Of a stretch of DNA of 64,000 nt, positions 25,202-34,044 are shown piece after piece. The DNA lies in NCBI GenBank assembly GCA_965208745.1, contig CBDBPN010000004.1, positions 2,790,001 to 2,854,000 on the forward strand. The letters are read 5' to 3'. This stretch comes from VXNE01 sp965208745. GTDB taxonomy: Bacteria > Pseudomonadota > Gammaproteobacteria > Pseudomonadales > Azotimanducaceae. The position numbers were made by a program, and so were the translations under genes. Under the pieces are notes generated by a model. That model made no database searches. It saw nothing but the letters and a program-made list of their open reading frames with translations, and had not been told where the DNA came from. Position 1 is the first letter of the stretch. Every line of letters begins with the position of its first letter.

Positions 25202-25630
25202 CTACGGGCGCTCCCAGTCTGCGACACCACCGGAGACGTACCGCATCAGCGGGTGAAGCTCGGGATCGACGGTCGTTGCCAGGCCTTCGTGCGGATCCGG
25301 CGCCCGTGTCGCGAGTTTGGCCATGAGGTGCCTCCACTCGTAGGCGACCTGACCCCGGGGTACCTCGATGCGGCCGGTCGTCCGCGGAAGCGCGATTCTG
25401 TCGGCGTCGAACCGGTAGCCGCGCGAAAGGGACTCCCCGTGTACCGCGCGCAGGTACTGGGCGATGTACGCGAGGGGACAGTCCTGTTCGCGAAACCGCT
25501 GCAGTTGCGGATGGTTGCGATACCCTTTCGTGTCTCCCCGCAGCACCGCCTGCGCGAGCAACGCCTCGCGCCAAAGGGCCACCAGGCCCTTGGCGTCCAG
25601 GTAACGCGGATGCAGGCTCCAGAGGCGCAT
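25202..25630 (-). CDS. Pyrimidine-dimer DNA glycosylase / endonuclease V family protein
   Basis: 142 residues. MRLWSLHPRYLDAKGLVALWREALLAQAVLRGDTKGYRNHPQL (in parts) is characteristic of the small bacterial proteins grouped with T4 endonuclease V. T4 EndoV cuts the glycosyl bond at UV-induced cyclobutane dimers and then nicks the abasic site. The following RFREQDCPLAYIAQYLRAVHGESLSRGYRFD also fits this group. The catalytic N-terminal threonine of T4 EndoV has no obvious counterpart here (the first residues are MRLW), so activity is uncertain. The gene stands alone between the GYD gene and the coiled-coil paralogues. Confidence 0.8.
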   Translation of the reverse strand: MRLWSLHPRYLDAKGLVALWREALLAQAVLRGDTKGYRNHPQLQRFREQDCPLAYIAQYLRAVHGESLSRGYRFDADRIALPRTTGRIEVPRGQVAYEWRHLMAKLATRAPDPHEGLATTVDPELHPLMRYVSGGVADWERP

Positions 25631-25673
25631 GCGGGCATGGTGCTCGGGGCGAAGCCGCCGTAGCCCCCGACGT

Positions 25674-26084
25674 CTACACCGGCGCGCGGCGCGCCGGTTG
25701 GTCGTCCTCCCCGTCGGAACGCTGCGCCTCGGTGGGTGTCGGTCCGTACCTGCCCTGGATCAATCCCTCGAGTCGACCGATGGCGGTCGCCATCGCGCGG
25801 AACTGGTCGTGCATGTCGCGGAACTGGTCGTTCATCTCCCGGAACCGATCGTCCATCCGCGTTTCCAACCGCTCCATACCGTCCTCGAGCCGGTCGATGC
25901 GTCCTTCGACCCGCTCGAAGCGCGCGTCGACTTGCTCGAAACGGCCGTCCATGATGGTCAGCGTGACGCCGAGGACGGTCGCCCCGACCATGAGCAGGGT
26001 GGTAATCGTGGTGATGAACTGGTGCTTCATCCTACGTGCCGAGCTGCGTGCCGAGCTGCGTGCCGAGTCGGGTTGGAGGGCCAT
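25674..26084 (-). CDS. TM/coiled-coil protein, first copy of a tandem pair
   Basis: About 136 residues from ATG 26084 (MALQPDSARSSARSSARRMKHQF), which follows a GAGGTGCGAGC ribosome site; upstream open sequence is more likely leader. A basic N-terminus precedes one membrane helix, FITTITTLLMVGATVLGVTLTIM, then a continuous coiled coil built from heptad and eleven-residue units (FEQVDARFERVEGRIDRLEDGMERLETRMDDRFREM and so on). The short tail is charged and disordered. An ARSS unit coded by a 12-bp direct repeat has expanded near the N-terminus compared with the other copy. This is a common architecture with no known activity. Confidence 0.75.
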   Translation of the reverse strand: MALQPDSARSSARSSARRMKHQFITTITTLLMVGATVLGVTLTIMDGRFEQVDARFERVEGRIDRLEDGMERLETRMDDRFREMNDQFRDMHDQFRAMATAIGRLEGLIQGRYGPTPTEAQRSDGEDDQPARRAPV

Positions 26085-26340
26085 GCTCGCACCTCGTCGC
26101 AGGTTTGTATGCAGGAAGAAGACGCCTGCTTTCCGGGCGGATTTCCCACATGGTGGATGGAGAGAGTCTGTGCCCGCGCGGAGGTTCGAGTCAACGACAC
26201 CATCGTAAGCCGTTTTGCCCGCCATGGAACCCGCAACGCCCAGGCGCAGGATCGGCAACGTCCAACCGTCAAGCGGCGACTCGTCCGGAGGCGAGCAGTT
26301 GACGGCTCGAACTTGCAGGCCGAAACGTCGAGCCATGGGC
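25674..26340 (-). repeat. Tandem duplication, copy 1
   Basis: This region and 26405-27105 are diverged copies of one another, including the coding part and about 250 bases of upstream leader. The leader conserves CTCTCCATCC, an AAGCAGGCGTCTTCTTCCTGCAT block and the ribosome site. The 320 bases between the two coding regions hold only this leader, with no further gene. Confidence 0.8.
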
Positions 26341-26404
26341 CGAAGCGGACCCGTCCCCTGGGTCTGGCTACGGGCGGGGCGAAGCCACGGCAGCGTCCGC
26401 CGCC

Positions 26405-26845
26405 TTATGCCGGGGCGTGGCGCTCGCGCTGGTCGTCCCTCTCGTCGGAGCGTTGCGCCTCGCTGCGCGGTGGTCCGTGGACGCCCTGGATCAGTCCCTC
26501 CAGCCGACCGATGGCGGTCGCCATCGCGCGGAACTGGTCGCGCATGTCGCGGAACTGGTCGTTCATCTCCCGGAACTGATCGTCCATCCGCGCTTCCATC
26601 CGCTCCACGCGGTCCTCGAGCCGGTCGATGCGTCCTTCGACCCGCTCGAAACGCGTGTCCACTTGCGTGGCCATCTGCTCGAAGCGCGCGTCGACCTGCT
26701 CGAGACGCGCGTCGACTTGCTCGAAACGGCCGTCCATGATGGTCAGCGTGACGCCGAGGACGGTCGCCCCGACCATGAGCAGGGTGGTGATCGTGGTGAT
26801 GAACTGGTGCTTCATCCTGCGTGCCGAGTCAGGTTGGAGGGCCAT
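26405..26845 (-). CDS. TM/coiled-coil protein, second copy of a tandem pair
   Basis: About 146 residues from ATG 26845 (MALQPDSARRMKHQF). It has the same plan as the first copy: basic N-terminus, membrane helix FITTITTLLMVGATVLGVTLTIM, and coiled coil. It contains extra coiled-coil units, DARLEQVDARFEQMATQVDT, that are missing from the first copy. The repeated units DARFEQV, NDQFREM and RDQFRDM show that the coil itself grew by internal duplication. The tail reads RSDERDDQRERHAPA. Function is unknown; such proteins might be membrane tethers or spacers. Confidence 0.75.
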   Translation of the reverse strand: MALQPDSARRMKHQFITTITTLLMVGATVLGVTLTIMDGRFEQVDARLEQVDARFEQMATQVDTRFERVEGRIDRLEDRVERMEARMDDQFREMNDQFRDMRDQFRAMATAIGRLEGLIQGVHGPPRSEAQRSDERDDQRERHAPA

Positions 26846-27105
26846 GCTCGCACCTCTTCGCAGGTCTGTATGCAGGAAGAAGACGCCTGCTTTCCCGGCG
26901 GATTTCCCACATGTCGGATGGAGAGAGTCTGTGCCCGCGCGGAGGCTCGAGTCAACGAGACCCTTCGTGAACCGCTCTTCTGCCATGGAATCCGCAACGC
27001 CTTGAAGGGCAGGATCGGCTGCGCTCTAACATCAAGGCCCCACTCGCTCGCAGGCGAGCGGTTGACAGCTCAGATTCACATGCCGAATCATCCAGCGGTG
27101 GGCTC
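26405..27105 (-). repeat. Tandem duplication, copy 2
   Basis: Second copy of the roughly 0.7-kb unit at 25674-26340. The 323 bases from 26846 to 27168 are the duplicated leader plus a short stretch before the AlbA_2 gene; no other gene is visible. Confidence 0.8.
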
Positions 27106-27168
27106 AAGCTTGGCTACGGACGAACCGTCCTTCCGGCAACATGAGCCAGAGGAGCCCGAGCCTCACCC

Positions 27169-28448
27169 GTGACTTCCGTTCTCACGAAGGACATTGGCGA
27201 CATCGGCATCGATGATGTCCAGGCGCTGATCGACTCCCAGGTTCGCGAAGGTCAGGAGATCGAGTTCAAGGAGGGATCTCTCGACGAAGAAGCGCTCGTC
27301 CGATGCTTGGGGGAAAATCGACTTGGGGATGCTGCGAAGCAGACCGTCCTCAAGCAGGTGACCGCGTTCGCGAACGCATACGGCGGTGCCCTCCTGCTGG
27401 GGATCGCGGAGTCGGAGACGAAACCGAGAGTCGCGGAGCGGGTGTCACCGATTCCACGTTGCGCGGACTTGGCCGAGCGGCTCAAGGTGGTGGTGCGTGA
27501 CGGTGTGGAGCCGCAAATCCCGACGGTAGAGGTAGCCGCCGTTGCGCTGCGGGACGACGAAGGCGTGGTCGTCCTGCGCGTTGGTGCCTCGCGCTTGGCC
27601 CCGCACCGGGTGAAGAGTACTCGCGTCTGCGCCGTGCGTAGGGACGACCGGACCGAGGAATTGACAATGCGCGAGATTCAGGACATGACCCTGAACGTGG
27701 CGCGGGGAATGGACCGGCTCGAGCGGCGGTTCAGTGATCGCGCTGACCGATTCAACCGGGAGTTCACCCGGCTCCGTGTTCCGAGTGAGGCGTGGGGAGT
27801 CCGCGTCACGGCGGTCCCAGTCGGTCACGGCTTCAAGATAGAACGCCTCCATGGGAGGGACGGAGTGGACACGCGGTTCGTAGCGCCATGGCGGGGAGTG
27901 TCGCGTGGCAATACTGGGACGCGAGTCCCGCCTTACGCCGTCCGAGACCCCCAATCACTGGAGACCGGTTCTGCGCGGAGCCCGGGCGACGTACTACTCG
28001 GACTTCGAGCAAGACCCACACTATGACTACTACCGCGAGATTCGATGCGACGGATTGGTAGAAGCGGGATTGGTGCACTGCGGCCTGGCATCTGAAGACG
28101 GAAGGCTGGACCTGTCAGAAGGTCTCCTGCTCGTTTTCCTCGCCAACGCGTTGACACAGGCGCACCGCGTCAGGGCGGAAGCTGGGGCGCCGACGGCGGA
28201 GTACGGGATCGATGTGCATTGGCTCGACTCAGGTGAGAGTTGTCAGCGGCGAAGACCGGGTGTTTGGGAGGAGCAAGACTCTGGGCGTGGACCGCGAACA
28301 CCTCCCCCGTTACTCCCTTGGATCGGCAGACGAGATTCCGTTCCTCCTCGGCGCGTGCTACCAGGACCTCTGGGACAGCCTCGGCGTGGCCGTGGACGCG
28401 GAGCAGTTCTCGATTCCAGGCTGGTCTCCAGGTGAAAACCGCCCGTAA
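27169..28448 (+). pseudogene. AlbA_2 (Schlafen-type, DUF/COG2865-like) protein gene with two frameshifts
   Basis: The N-terminal part (from GTG 27169) contains QEIEFKEG, then VTAFANAYGGALLLGIAE, which is the AlbA_2 putative DNA-binding domain of Schlafen-like proteins. The domain continues through VCAVRRDDRTEELTMREI, and the frame reads on to 28026 without clear homology. In the next frame, from about 27905, VAILGRESRLTPSETPNHWRPVLRGARATYYSDFEQDPHYDYYREIRCDGLVEAGLV (in parts) looks like real protein. From about 28225 the third frame continues TQVRVVSGEDRVFG.. to GWSPGENRP at 28448. Joined, they give about 425 residues. Either sequencing errors or true decay explains it. AlbA_2 proteins often sit in defence islands, as here. 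Confidence 0.7.
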
Positions 28449-28489
28449 CCCGCCCGCACTACGTCAACAGTCTTCCGGGTCTTGCGTGC

Positions 28490-28516
28490 TTGGCATGCGC
28501 CACGGTCGGCTATGAT
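28490..28516 (+). promoter_or_regulatory. Possible promoter of the defence operon
   Basis: TTGGCA at 28490-28495 and TATGAT at 28511-28516 are spaced by 15 bases, which is short. The DUF499 ATG is 24 bases downstream of the -10 element. This is a weak call. Confidence 0.3.
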
Positions 28517-28539
28517 CGCGTCTCGAACGAACGCTTCCC

Positions 28540-31500
28540 ATGACAGCACCACTCATCTACAGCGCCTGCCGCCCCCGCCCCGACGTCCTCGCCGGCGCCA
28601 TCGCCGAGGCTGACTTCGCGGCGGATCTGGCCGACGTCATCCGGGGCCGCGCAAACCCGGAGTACTCCGACCCCGCCCGTTTCTTCGCCAACACGTACCC
28701 CACCGAGGGTCTGAAGAACCTCCTCGCCAACGTCGCGGCCCGGCTGAGTGGCTCCGGAGGCTCTGCGGCAGCGATCTTCCGGCTGGATACCTCGTACGGA
28801 GGCGGCAAGACTCATGGCCTGATCGCCCTGGCCCATGCCGCGCGTGGCTTGTCCGAGGTTTCGAACGTGGCCGAGTTCATCGACCCGGACCTCCTTCCCG
28901 ACGGCCCGGTACGCGTCGCGGCGTTCGACGGCGAGAACGCCGATCCCGCGAACGGTCGTGCCATGGGCGAAGGGAGCGACTCCATCCTCGCCTTCACACC
29001 CTGGGGCGAGATCGCATTCGCCTTGGCGGGCCCGGAGGGCTATGAGCGGGTCCGCAACAGCGACGAGAACCGTGTCTCTCCCGGTGCGGACACCTTGCGC
29101 GAACTCTTCGGCGGCGAGCCCACGCTGATCCTGCTCGACGAGTTGTCGGTGTACCTCCGCAAGGTCCGCCACCTCCAGGATGCGGGAAGCCAGTTGACGG
29201 CCTTCCTCACGAGCCTCTTCAAGGCCGTCGAGGGCACACCCAACGCGGCCCTGGTCTACACGCTGGCGATCGGGCGCGACGGACTCGCGACGGACGCGTA
29301 CTCGGAGGAGAACCAGTTCATCGCCGAGCGCATGGCGGAGGCGGAGAGCGTCTCGGCGCGCAAGGCCACCCTGCTGAATCCGACCGACGAAGACGAGTAT
29401 CCACAGGTACTCCTCAGGCGCCTTTTCGAGCACGTCGACGAGGCGGGAGCCAACGCAGCCATAGAGACTTACCGCGGCCTTTGGCAGGCGAGCGGCCAGG
29501 CCATTGACGCGGACGCCCAACGCTCAGACACGGTGACGAGATTTCGGTCGACGTACCCGTTCCACCCGGAAGTGCTCGATACGCTCACAGAAAAGGCGTT
29601 CACGCTCAGCGGGTTCCAGCGCATCCGCGGCATGCTCCGCCTGCTCGGCCGCACGGTCGCGCACCTCTGGTCGGAACGCCCGGGTGATGCCGCTGCCATC
29701 CACTTGCACCATGTCGACCTGGGGCAGGAGTCCATCCGCCAGGAAATCGTGACGCGCCTGGGGCAGTCCGCCTACGTCCCCGCCATCTCGAACGACATCG
29801 CGGGCGCTGCCGGCAACCCCGCCCTGGCCGAACGACTGGACGGTGAACTGCACAAGGGCTTGCCTCCGTACGTGGGATACGTGGCCCGCACGGTGTTCAT
29901 GCACACCCTGGCGTTCAACGAGCCCCTCAAGGGTGTGGTCCCTGAACGGCTACGTTACTCGCTGGTCGGGCCGGCGATGGACCTGTCCTTCATCGAAGAA
30001 GCGCGAAAGACGTTCGTCACAGAGTCTGCGTTCCTCGACGACCGGCCGGGTTCCCCGATGCGCTTCCTCGCGGAACCGAACCTCACCAAGCTCATCCAGA
30101 CCGAAGAACAGAACGTCGACGTAGCGGATGCCCGCGCGTACCTCGACGACCGTATCCGCGAGATCTTCGTCGGGCCGACCTTCGACGCGGTTCGGTTTCC
30201 GGGCGGTCCGTTCGACGTGCCCGACGAGGTGGCGGACGGCAAGCCAAAGCTCGTCGTGCTCGCGTACGACGGTGTCGCGATCGGTGGACTCGTGGACTCC
30301 GTTCCCGAACTCGTCGAGCGCATCTACGAGCGTAAGGGTTCCGAGGGCTCGGCGCTAAGGACGTTGCGGAACAACCTCGCGTTCGTGGCGGCGGACGAGA
30401 CCCGCAAGGAAGACATGCGGCGAGCCACGCGACGTCGTCTTGCGCTACGCGAACTGAGGAAGCCGGAGCGTCTCGGCGAGTTGGCGGAGCACCAACAGGA
30501 CAAGGTCCGCGAGCTTGAGCAGGGTTCCGAACACGCCCTCGCGGTAACCATCCAGCAGTGCTACCGCCACGTGTTCTACCCCTCGCGCAACCGCCTGCCG
30601 GAGAGTCGGGTCGATCTCGCCCACACGGTCATCGACATCCCTTCATCGTCGGACAAGCCGGGCGCGGGGCAGCAACAGGTCGTGCGCGTCCTGCAGGAAC
30701 TCAGCAAGCTACGCCTGCCGGAAGACGAGCCGGATTCGCCGACCTACGTGCGCGACCGCACCCCGCTGCGCAAGGGCCAAATGACGACCCTCGAGTTGCG
30801 CGCCGAGTTCCGCCGCGATCCGGCGCTGCCCATGCTGGTCGGCGACGATGTCTTTATCCGCGGGATCCGAAACGGCGTCGAGGCCGGCGAGTACGTGTAT
30901 CAGCGCGACACACTCCTCTATGGCCCTGGCGATCCGGGTGTCTCCATAGTCATTGACGCCCAGGCCCTCGTCCTGACCATGGCGTTCGCCCGCAACAACC
31001 GCGTCTGGCCACGTACGCCGGAGGTGCGGGAAGGGGGCGTGCCCCCCGAGACAAAGCCGACAGGGCCGACTCGCCCGTCCGGTCCGGATACGGGACGACC
31101 GACCGCGACGTCTGACGGTGCGTTTTCGGCGGAGGGAGTGCTCAAAGAAGCGTTGACCAAACTGTGGGAGGAGGCCCAGGGCCGCGGCGTCGAGGCGATC
31201 GGTCGCCTGCACATCCGCCTCTTCGAACCACGGGACGCATTCCGGTTGCTCGGGGCGGTTGGCTCGGTGGCAGGAGCGACCAAGGCAGTCGCGTTCACCG
31301 GCGGTTACGAGACTCCCGACGGCGGATCGTTCGAGTTGGAGTTCCGGGGACCGGTCCCTGATGCCCAGCCCGTCAGGGAGTTCCTCGAGCCGCAGTTCCT
31401 GGCGGCGAGCGAGCGGAACCTCGATGCGGAGTTGGAGCTGACCTTCGCGAACGGGCTTCCCTTGGCTGGGGACGAGCCGCGAAAGCTCGCGGAGCGTCTG

Positions 31501-31551
31501 TCGCGCTTCGCCAGCGAGGCGGTGCACGTGACGGCTGAGGCGCTCGAGTGA
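28540..31551 (+). CDS. DUF499 family P-loop ATPase, probable antiviral defence component
   Basis: 1003 residues. After an N-terminal RARFF-like region (YSDPARFFANTYPTEGLKNLL) comes a Walker A loop DTSYGGGKTH (about 83-92) and a Walker B LILLDELSVYL (about 196-206), followed by LTAFLTSLFKAVEG. This pattern defines the DUF499 (COG1483) AAA+ ATPases found beside DUF1156 methyltransferases and helicases in defence loci. The C-terminal third has a linker rich in Pro/Thr (about 830-860) and a final small domain including GRLHIRLFEPRDAFRLLGAVGSVAGA. It is the first gene of a run in which stops and starts overlap or lie within a few tens of bases. It is likely a motor or sensor subunit; its precise job is unknown. 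Confidence 0.88.
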   Translation: MTAPLIYSACRPRPDVLAGAIAEADFAADLADVIRGRANPEYSDPARFFANTYPTEGLKNLLANVAARLSGSGGSAAAIFRLDTSYGGGKTHGLIALAHAARGLSEVSNVAEFIDPDLLPDGPVRVAAFDGENADPANGRAMGEGSDSILAFTPWGEIAFALAGPEGYERVRNSDENRVSPGADTLRELFGGEPTLILLDELSVYLRKVRHLQDAGSQLTAFLTSLFKAVEGTPNAALVYTLAIGRDGLATDAYSEENQFIAERMAEAESVSARKATLLNPTDEDEYPQVLLRRLFEHVDEAGANAAIETYRGLWQASGQAIDADAQRSDTVTRFRSTYPFHPEVLDTLTEKAFTLSGFQRIRGMLRLLGRTVAHLWSERPGDAAAIHLHHVDLGQESIRQEIVTRLGQSAYVPAISNDIAGAAGNPALAERLDGELHKGLPPYVGYVARTVFMHTLAFNEPLKGVVPERLRYSLVGPAMDLSFIEEARKTFVTESAFLDDRPGSPMRFLAEPNLTKLIQTEEQNVDVADARAYLDDRIREIFVGPTFDAVRFPGGPFDVPDEVADGKPKLVVLAYDGVAIGGLVDSVPELVERIYERKGSEGSALRTLRNNLAFVAADETRKEDMRRATRRRLALRELRKPERLGELAEHQQDKVRELEQGSEHALAVTIQQCYRHVFYPSRNRLPESRVDLAHTVIDIPSSSDKPGAGQQQVVRVLQELSKLRLPEDEPDSPTYVRDRTPLRKGQMTTLELRAEFRRDPALPMLVGDDVFIRGIRNGVEAGEYVYQRDTLLYGPGDPGVSIVIDAQALVLTMAFARNNRVWPRTPEVREGGVPPETKPTGPTRPSGPDTGRPTATSDGAFSAEGVLKEALTKLWEEAQGRGVEAIGRLHIRLFEPRDAFRLLGAVGSVAGATKAVAFTGGYETPDGGSFELEFRGPVPDAQPVREFLEPQFLAASERNLDAELELTFANGLPLAGDEPRKLAERLSRFASEAVHVTAEALE

Positions 31552-32039
31552 TGGCGAGTTCGGAGCGGGTGGTGGACATCGAGGCCCCACAGTCCGCCCC
31601 GGAGTTCGAGTTGCGCGTGCGCGCCCATGGATTGGCGGGGCTGGAGTTCGAGGTCTGGCAGTTGCCGAGCAGAGCGACCCCGCATGTCATGCAGCCGGCG
31701 CGTGTCGCAGGGCTCAAGGGCCGCAACCTGCAACTCGTGGAGCATCGCGTCCTCAAACGCCTCGCCGCCGCGGGCATCGTGCCGAGCGCACGCGCCGACG
31801 GCGGCAAGCAAGGCTACAGATTGTCTGAAGACTTGGCGCTCAGCCTCGGGCTCCTGTTCCGGGTGCTAGCTCCCATGCGCAGCCGCGAGAACATGCGTGC
31901 CGTCGCCGAAGGCGTGGAAGCCATGGGGCGGGAAGAGGCGGCCTATTGGCTGGGGATGGCTATGCATCGGAAGAACCCGCGGCGTGTGTTGACGGCCCTG
32001 CGGGTGTTGTTGACGATGCCGAAACGGAAGCCGGCATGA
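31551..32039 (+). CDS. Small helical protein between DUF499 and PtuA-like genes (DUF7680-like)
   Basis: 162 residues from the ATG at 31551, which overlaps the DUF499 stop; the preceding GTG at 31548 is also in frame. It opens with a beta-rich part FELRVRAHGLAGLEFEVWQLP and ends with helices: GRNLQLVEHRVLKRLAAAGI, LALSLGLLFRVLAPMRSRENMRAVAEGVEAMGREEAAYWLGMAMHRKNPRRVLTALRVLL (in parts). I believe this matches a small family (DUF7680) seen next to DUF499 genes, but I cite that from memory. It may be an adaptor of the ATPase. The stop overlaps the next gene as ATGA. Confidence 0.75.
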   Translation: MASSERVVDIEAPQSAPEFELRVRAHGLAGLEFEVWQLPSRATPHVMQPARVAGLKGRNLQLVEHRVLKRLAAAGIVPSARADGGKQGYRLSEDLALSLGLLFRVLAPMRSRENMRAVAEGVEAMGREEAAYWLGMAMHRKNPRRVLTALRVLLTMPKRKPA

Positions 32040-33256
32040 AGCTCGAGTCAGTCGAGATTCGGAGCTATAGGGGCATCGAGCACCTCACCCTCCCTCTGGA
32101 TCCTCGGTTGACGGTGTTGCACGGGGCCAACGGGTGCGGCAAAACGAGCGTGCTGACCGCCACTGCCATGGCGCTGGGCGCCGCCCCAGACACCGATTAC
32201 CGGCGGCTGGAGCTGGATCGTCGGGTCGGCAGCGCGGACCGGCCCGCGATTGCGGTGAAGGAAGCCTCTGAGAATGGGAAGCCGACAGGGACGCTATCCC
32301 TGTACATTCCCGAGTTCCGGATGCCGGCGGACATCGACGGGCCCGTGAGGGTGCCCAAACCAAACCTGGGTCCGTGGGAGCGGGAGCTGTCGGACATGGC
32401 GTTGCCGCGCTGCCGGTTCTACGACATCGACAGGGCCGCGGCTTCCAGCTTGATCGGTCGGTCGGTAGGTTCCATCCCGGATTACGAGCAGTTGTTCGAG
32501 TGGTTCCACGCAAAGGAGTACGAGGAGCTCCGCCTGCAGCGGGAACAGGGGGCGGACGCGAGGCTTGGCTCGCTCGCCGCGGTCCGCGCCGCGATCTGCG
32601 GGATGCTTCACGATGTGTCGGACCCGCGCGTCGGCATGTCCGACCCGCCACGGCTGGTCGTGTCCCGGCCAGACGAGCCGGTTATCGCCTTCGAGCAACT
32701 CAGCGACGGCTATCGCGGGGTACTCGCCCTCGCGGCCGACATCGGCCGGTACTTGGTGGAGGCGGACCTGGCTGGCGATTCCCCGAAGCCCCTTGAACGG
32801 GAGATCGTGGTTCTCATCGACGAGATCGAGCTGCACCTCCACCCCGCGTGGCAGCAGCGCATTCTTGCGGACCTGATACGCACCTTCCCGAACGCGCAGT
32901 TCGTGCTGTCGACCCACAGTCCGCAAGTCCTGACCACGGTGCATCCGAAACACATAGTCGAGCTTGCGGTGGAGGAAGGCCGCGTCGTTGCAGGCCCGCC
33001 GTCGGCACCGACATACGGTGCCGAGGCGGGGGCGGTCCTCGCAGGAGTGATGGGAGTAGAAAAACGGCCCCCCAACGAGTTTAGCGAGGGGTTGCGGCGT
33101 TACATGCGCCTCGTCAGCGATGACCAAGGGGAGACGCAGGAGGCGCGGAAGCTCCGAGACAGGCTGGACGAACTGTCGTATCACGACCCGGCCCTGCAGC
33201 GGGCCGATATGGAGATCAGGCGACGCAAGATGCTGCGAGACATGGACGAGTCGTGA
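32036..33256 (+). CDS. PtuA-like ABC/SMC-type ATPase (Septu-like)
   Basis: 406 residues from ATG 32036. The N-terminus MKLESVEIRSYRGIEHLTLPLD and Walker A HGANGCGKTS (29-38) are those of the AAA_15/AAA_21 group of SMC-like ATPases. Walker B IVVLIDEIELHLHP lies near 255-268 and the switch histidine in FVLSTHSPQVL near 290-300; the signature segment is AFEQLSDGYRGVLALAADIG. It is followed directly, with a GTGA overlap, by a TIGR02646-type HNH nuclease gene. ATPase plus HNH in this order is the Septu (PtuAB) arrangement, and is also found in some retron systems. No reverse transcriptase is present here, so Septu-like is the better label. Confidence 0.85.
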   Translation: MKLESVEIRSYRGIEHLTLPLDPRLTVLHGANGCGKTSVLTATAMALGAAPDTDYRRLELDRRVGSADRPAIAVKEASENGKPTGTLSLYIPEFRMPADIDGPVRVPKPNLGPWERELSDMALPRCRFYDIDRAAASSLIGRSVGSIPDYEQLFEWFHAKEYEELRLQREQGADARLGSLAAVRAAICGMLHDVSDPRVGMSDPPRLVVSRPDEPVIAFEQLSDGYRGVLALAADIGRYLVEADLAGDSPKPLEREIVVLIDEIELHLHPAWQQRILADLIRTFPNAQFVLSTHSPQVLTTVHPKHIVELAVEEGRVVAGPPSAPTYGAEAGAVLAGVMGVEKRPPNEFSEGLRRYMRLVSDDQGETQEARKLRDRLDELSYHDPALQRADMEIRRRKMLRDMDES

Positions 33257-34026
33257 AGCGGATCCGAGCGTTGGAGGAGCCGACGCCGGGTCTTTCCGAG
33301 TACAGAGAGCTGGAGCAGGACTCTGCGACGTGGGAGGGATTCGGTTCGCACCGTGGGTCGTCGGATGCCAAACGGGAGTTGACCGACGCCCTTGCCGACA
33401 TCCAGCACGGGCTGTGCGGCTACTGCGAGATCACTCTGCACCCGAGGGACCGCGAGATCGAACACGTCATTCCGCGGTCCGACACGGCGCGAAGCGGAGC
33501 CCGGAAAGCGCTCGACTACACAAACATGATCGCTAGCTGCAGGGGGAACGCGGGGATGCTGCGTCATCCAGACGTTAGTGGGGACACCTCCCGCTTTCGG
33601 TTCCCTATCAGAGCGCACCGGAGTTGCGGTCATGCGAAGGGCGACACGTCCGACGCGGTCTTTCTGGACCCGAGGGAGGTGCCGGACTCGCCGTCGCTGT
33701 TTCGAGTGGCGATTGACGGGGAGATCACAGCAGACGTCGATGCGTGCCGGTTGCAGCGCGTAGAGCCCGCCCGCGTCGAGCGCACCATCGAGATCCTAGG
33801 CCTTAATGTTCTGCGGCTCCGCGAAGCTCGAGCGGCACGCTGGCAAGACCTGCAGGCGGAATGGGACCTGTACGAGGACGACTGGCGCAAGATTCGGGCT
33901 GCCGCCATTCGCGAGTTGCTGCCCGACGGAACTGACAAGTTGCCACGGTTCTTCACCACGACGCGCAGCTTCTTCGGTGCGTTGGCCGAGGCCGTCCTCG
34001 ACAAGGCGCATAGGTCATGGGTCTGA
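33253..34026 (+). CDS. PtuB-like HNH endonuclease (TIGR02646/Septu-like)
   Basis: 257 residues from a GTG that overlaps the ATPase stop. The N-terminus reads MKRIRALEEPTPGLSEYRE, usual for this family. The HNH core is CGYCEITLHPRDREIEHVIPRS (seen in parts) with the zinc-type CxxC, the catalytic histidine in EHV, then DYTNMIASC with the central asparagine and RSCGHAKGD with the last metal or zinc ligands. In Septu the nuclease is held and activated by the ATPase and degrades phage or cell DNA. The C-terminal helical part (about 165-257) probably mediates binding to the ATPase. It lies 18 bases before the methyltransferase gene. Confidence 0.85.
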   Translation: MKRIRALEEPTPGLSEYRELEQDSATWEGFGSHRGSSDAKRELTDALADIQHGLCGYCEITLHPRDREIEHVIPRSDTARSGARKALDYTNMIASCRGNAGMLRHPDVSGDTSRFRFPIRAHRSCGHAKGDTSDAVFLDPREVPDSPSLFRVAIDGEITADVDACRLQRVEPARVERTIEILGLNVLRLREARAARWQDLQAEWDLYEDDWRKIRAAAIRELLPDGTDKLPRFFTTTRSFFGALAEAVLDKAHRSWV

Positions 34027-34044
34027 AGGACGGGGCGACGTAGC

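Noticed and set aside
32036..34026. Retron with ATPase/HNH effector
   Set aside because: No reverse transcriptase or msr-msd-like inverted repeat found near the pair.
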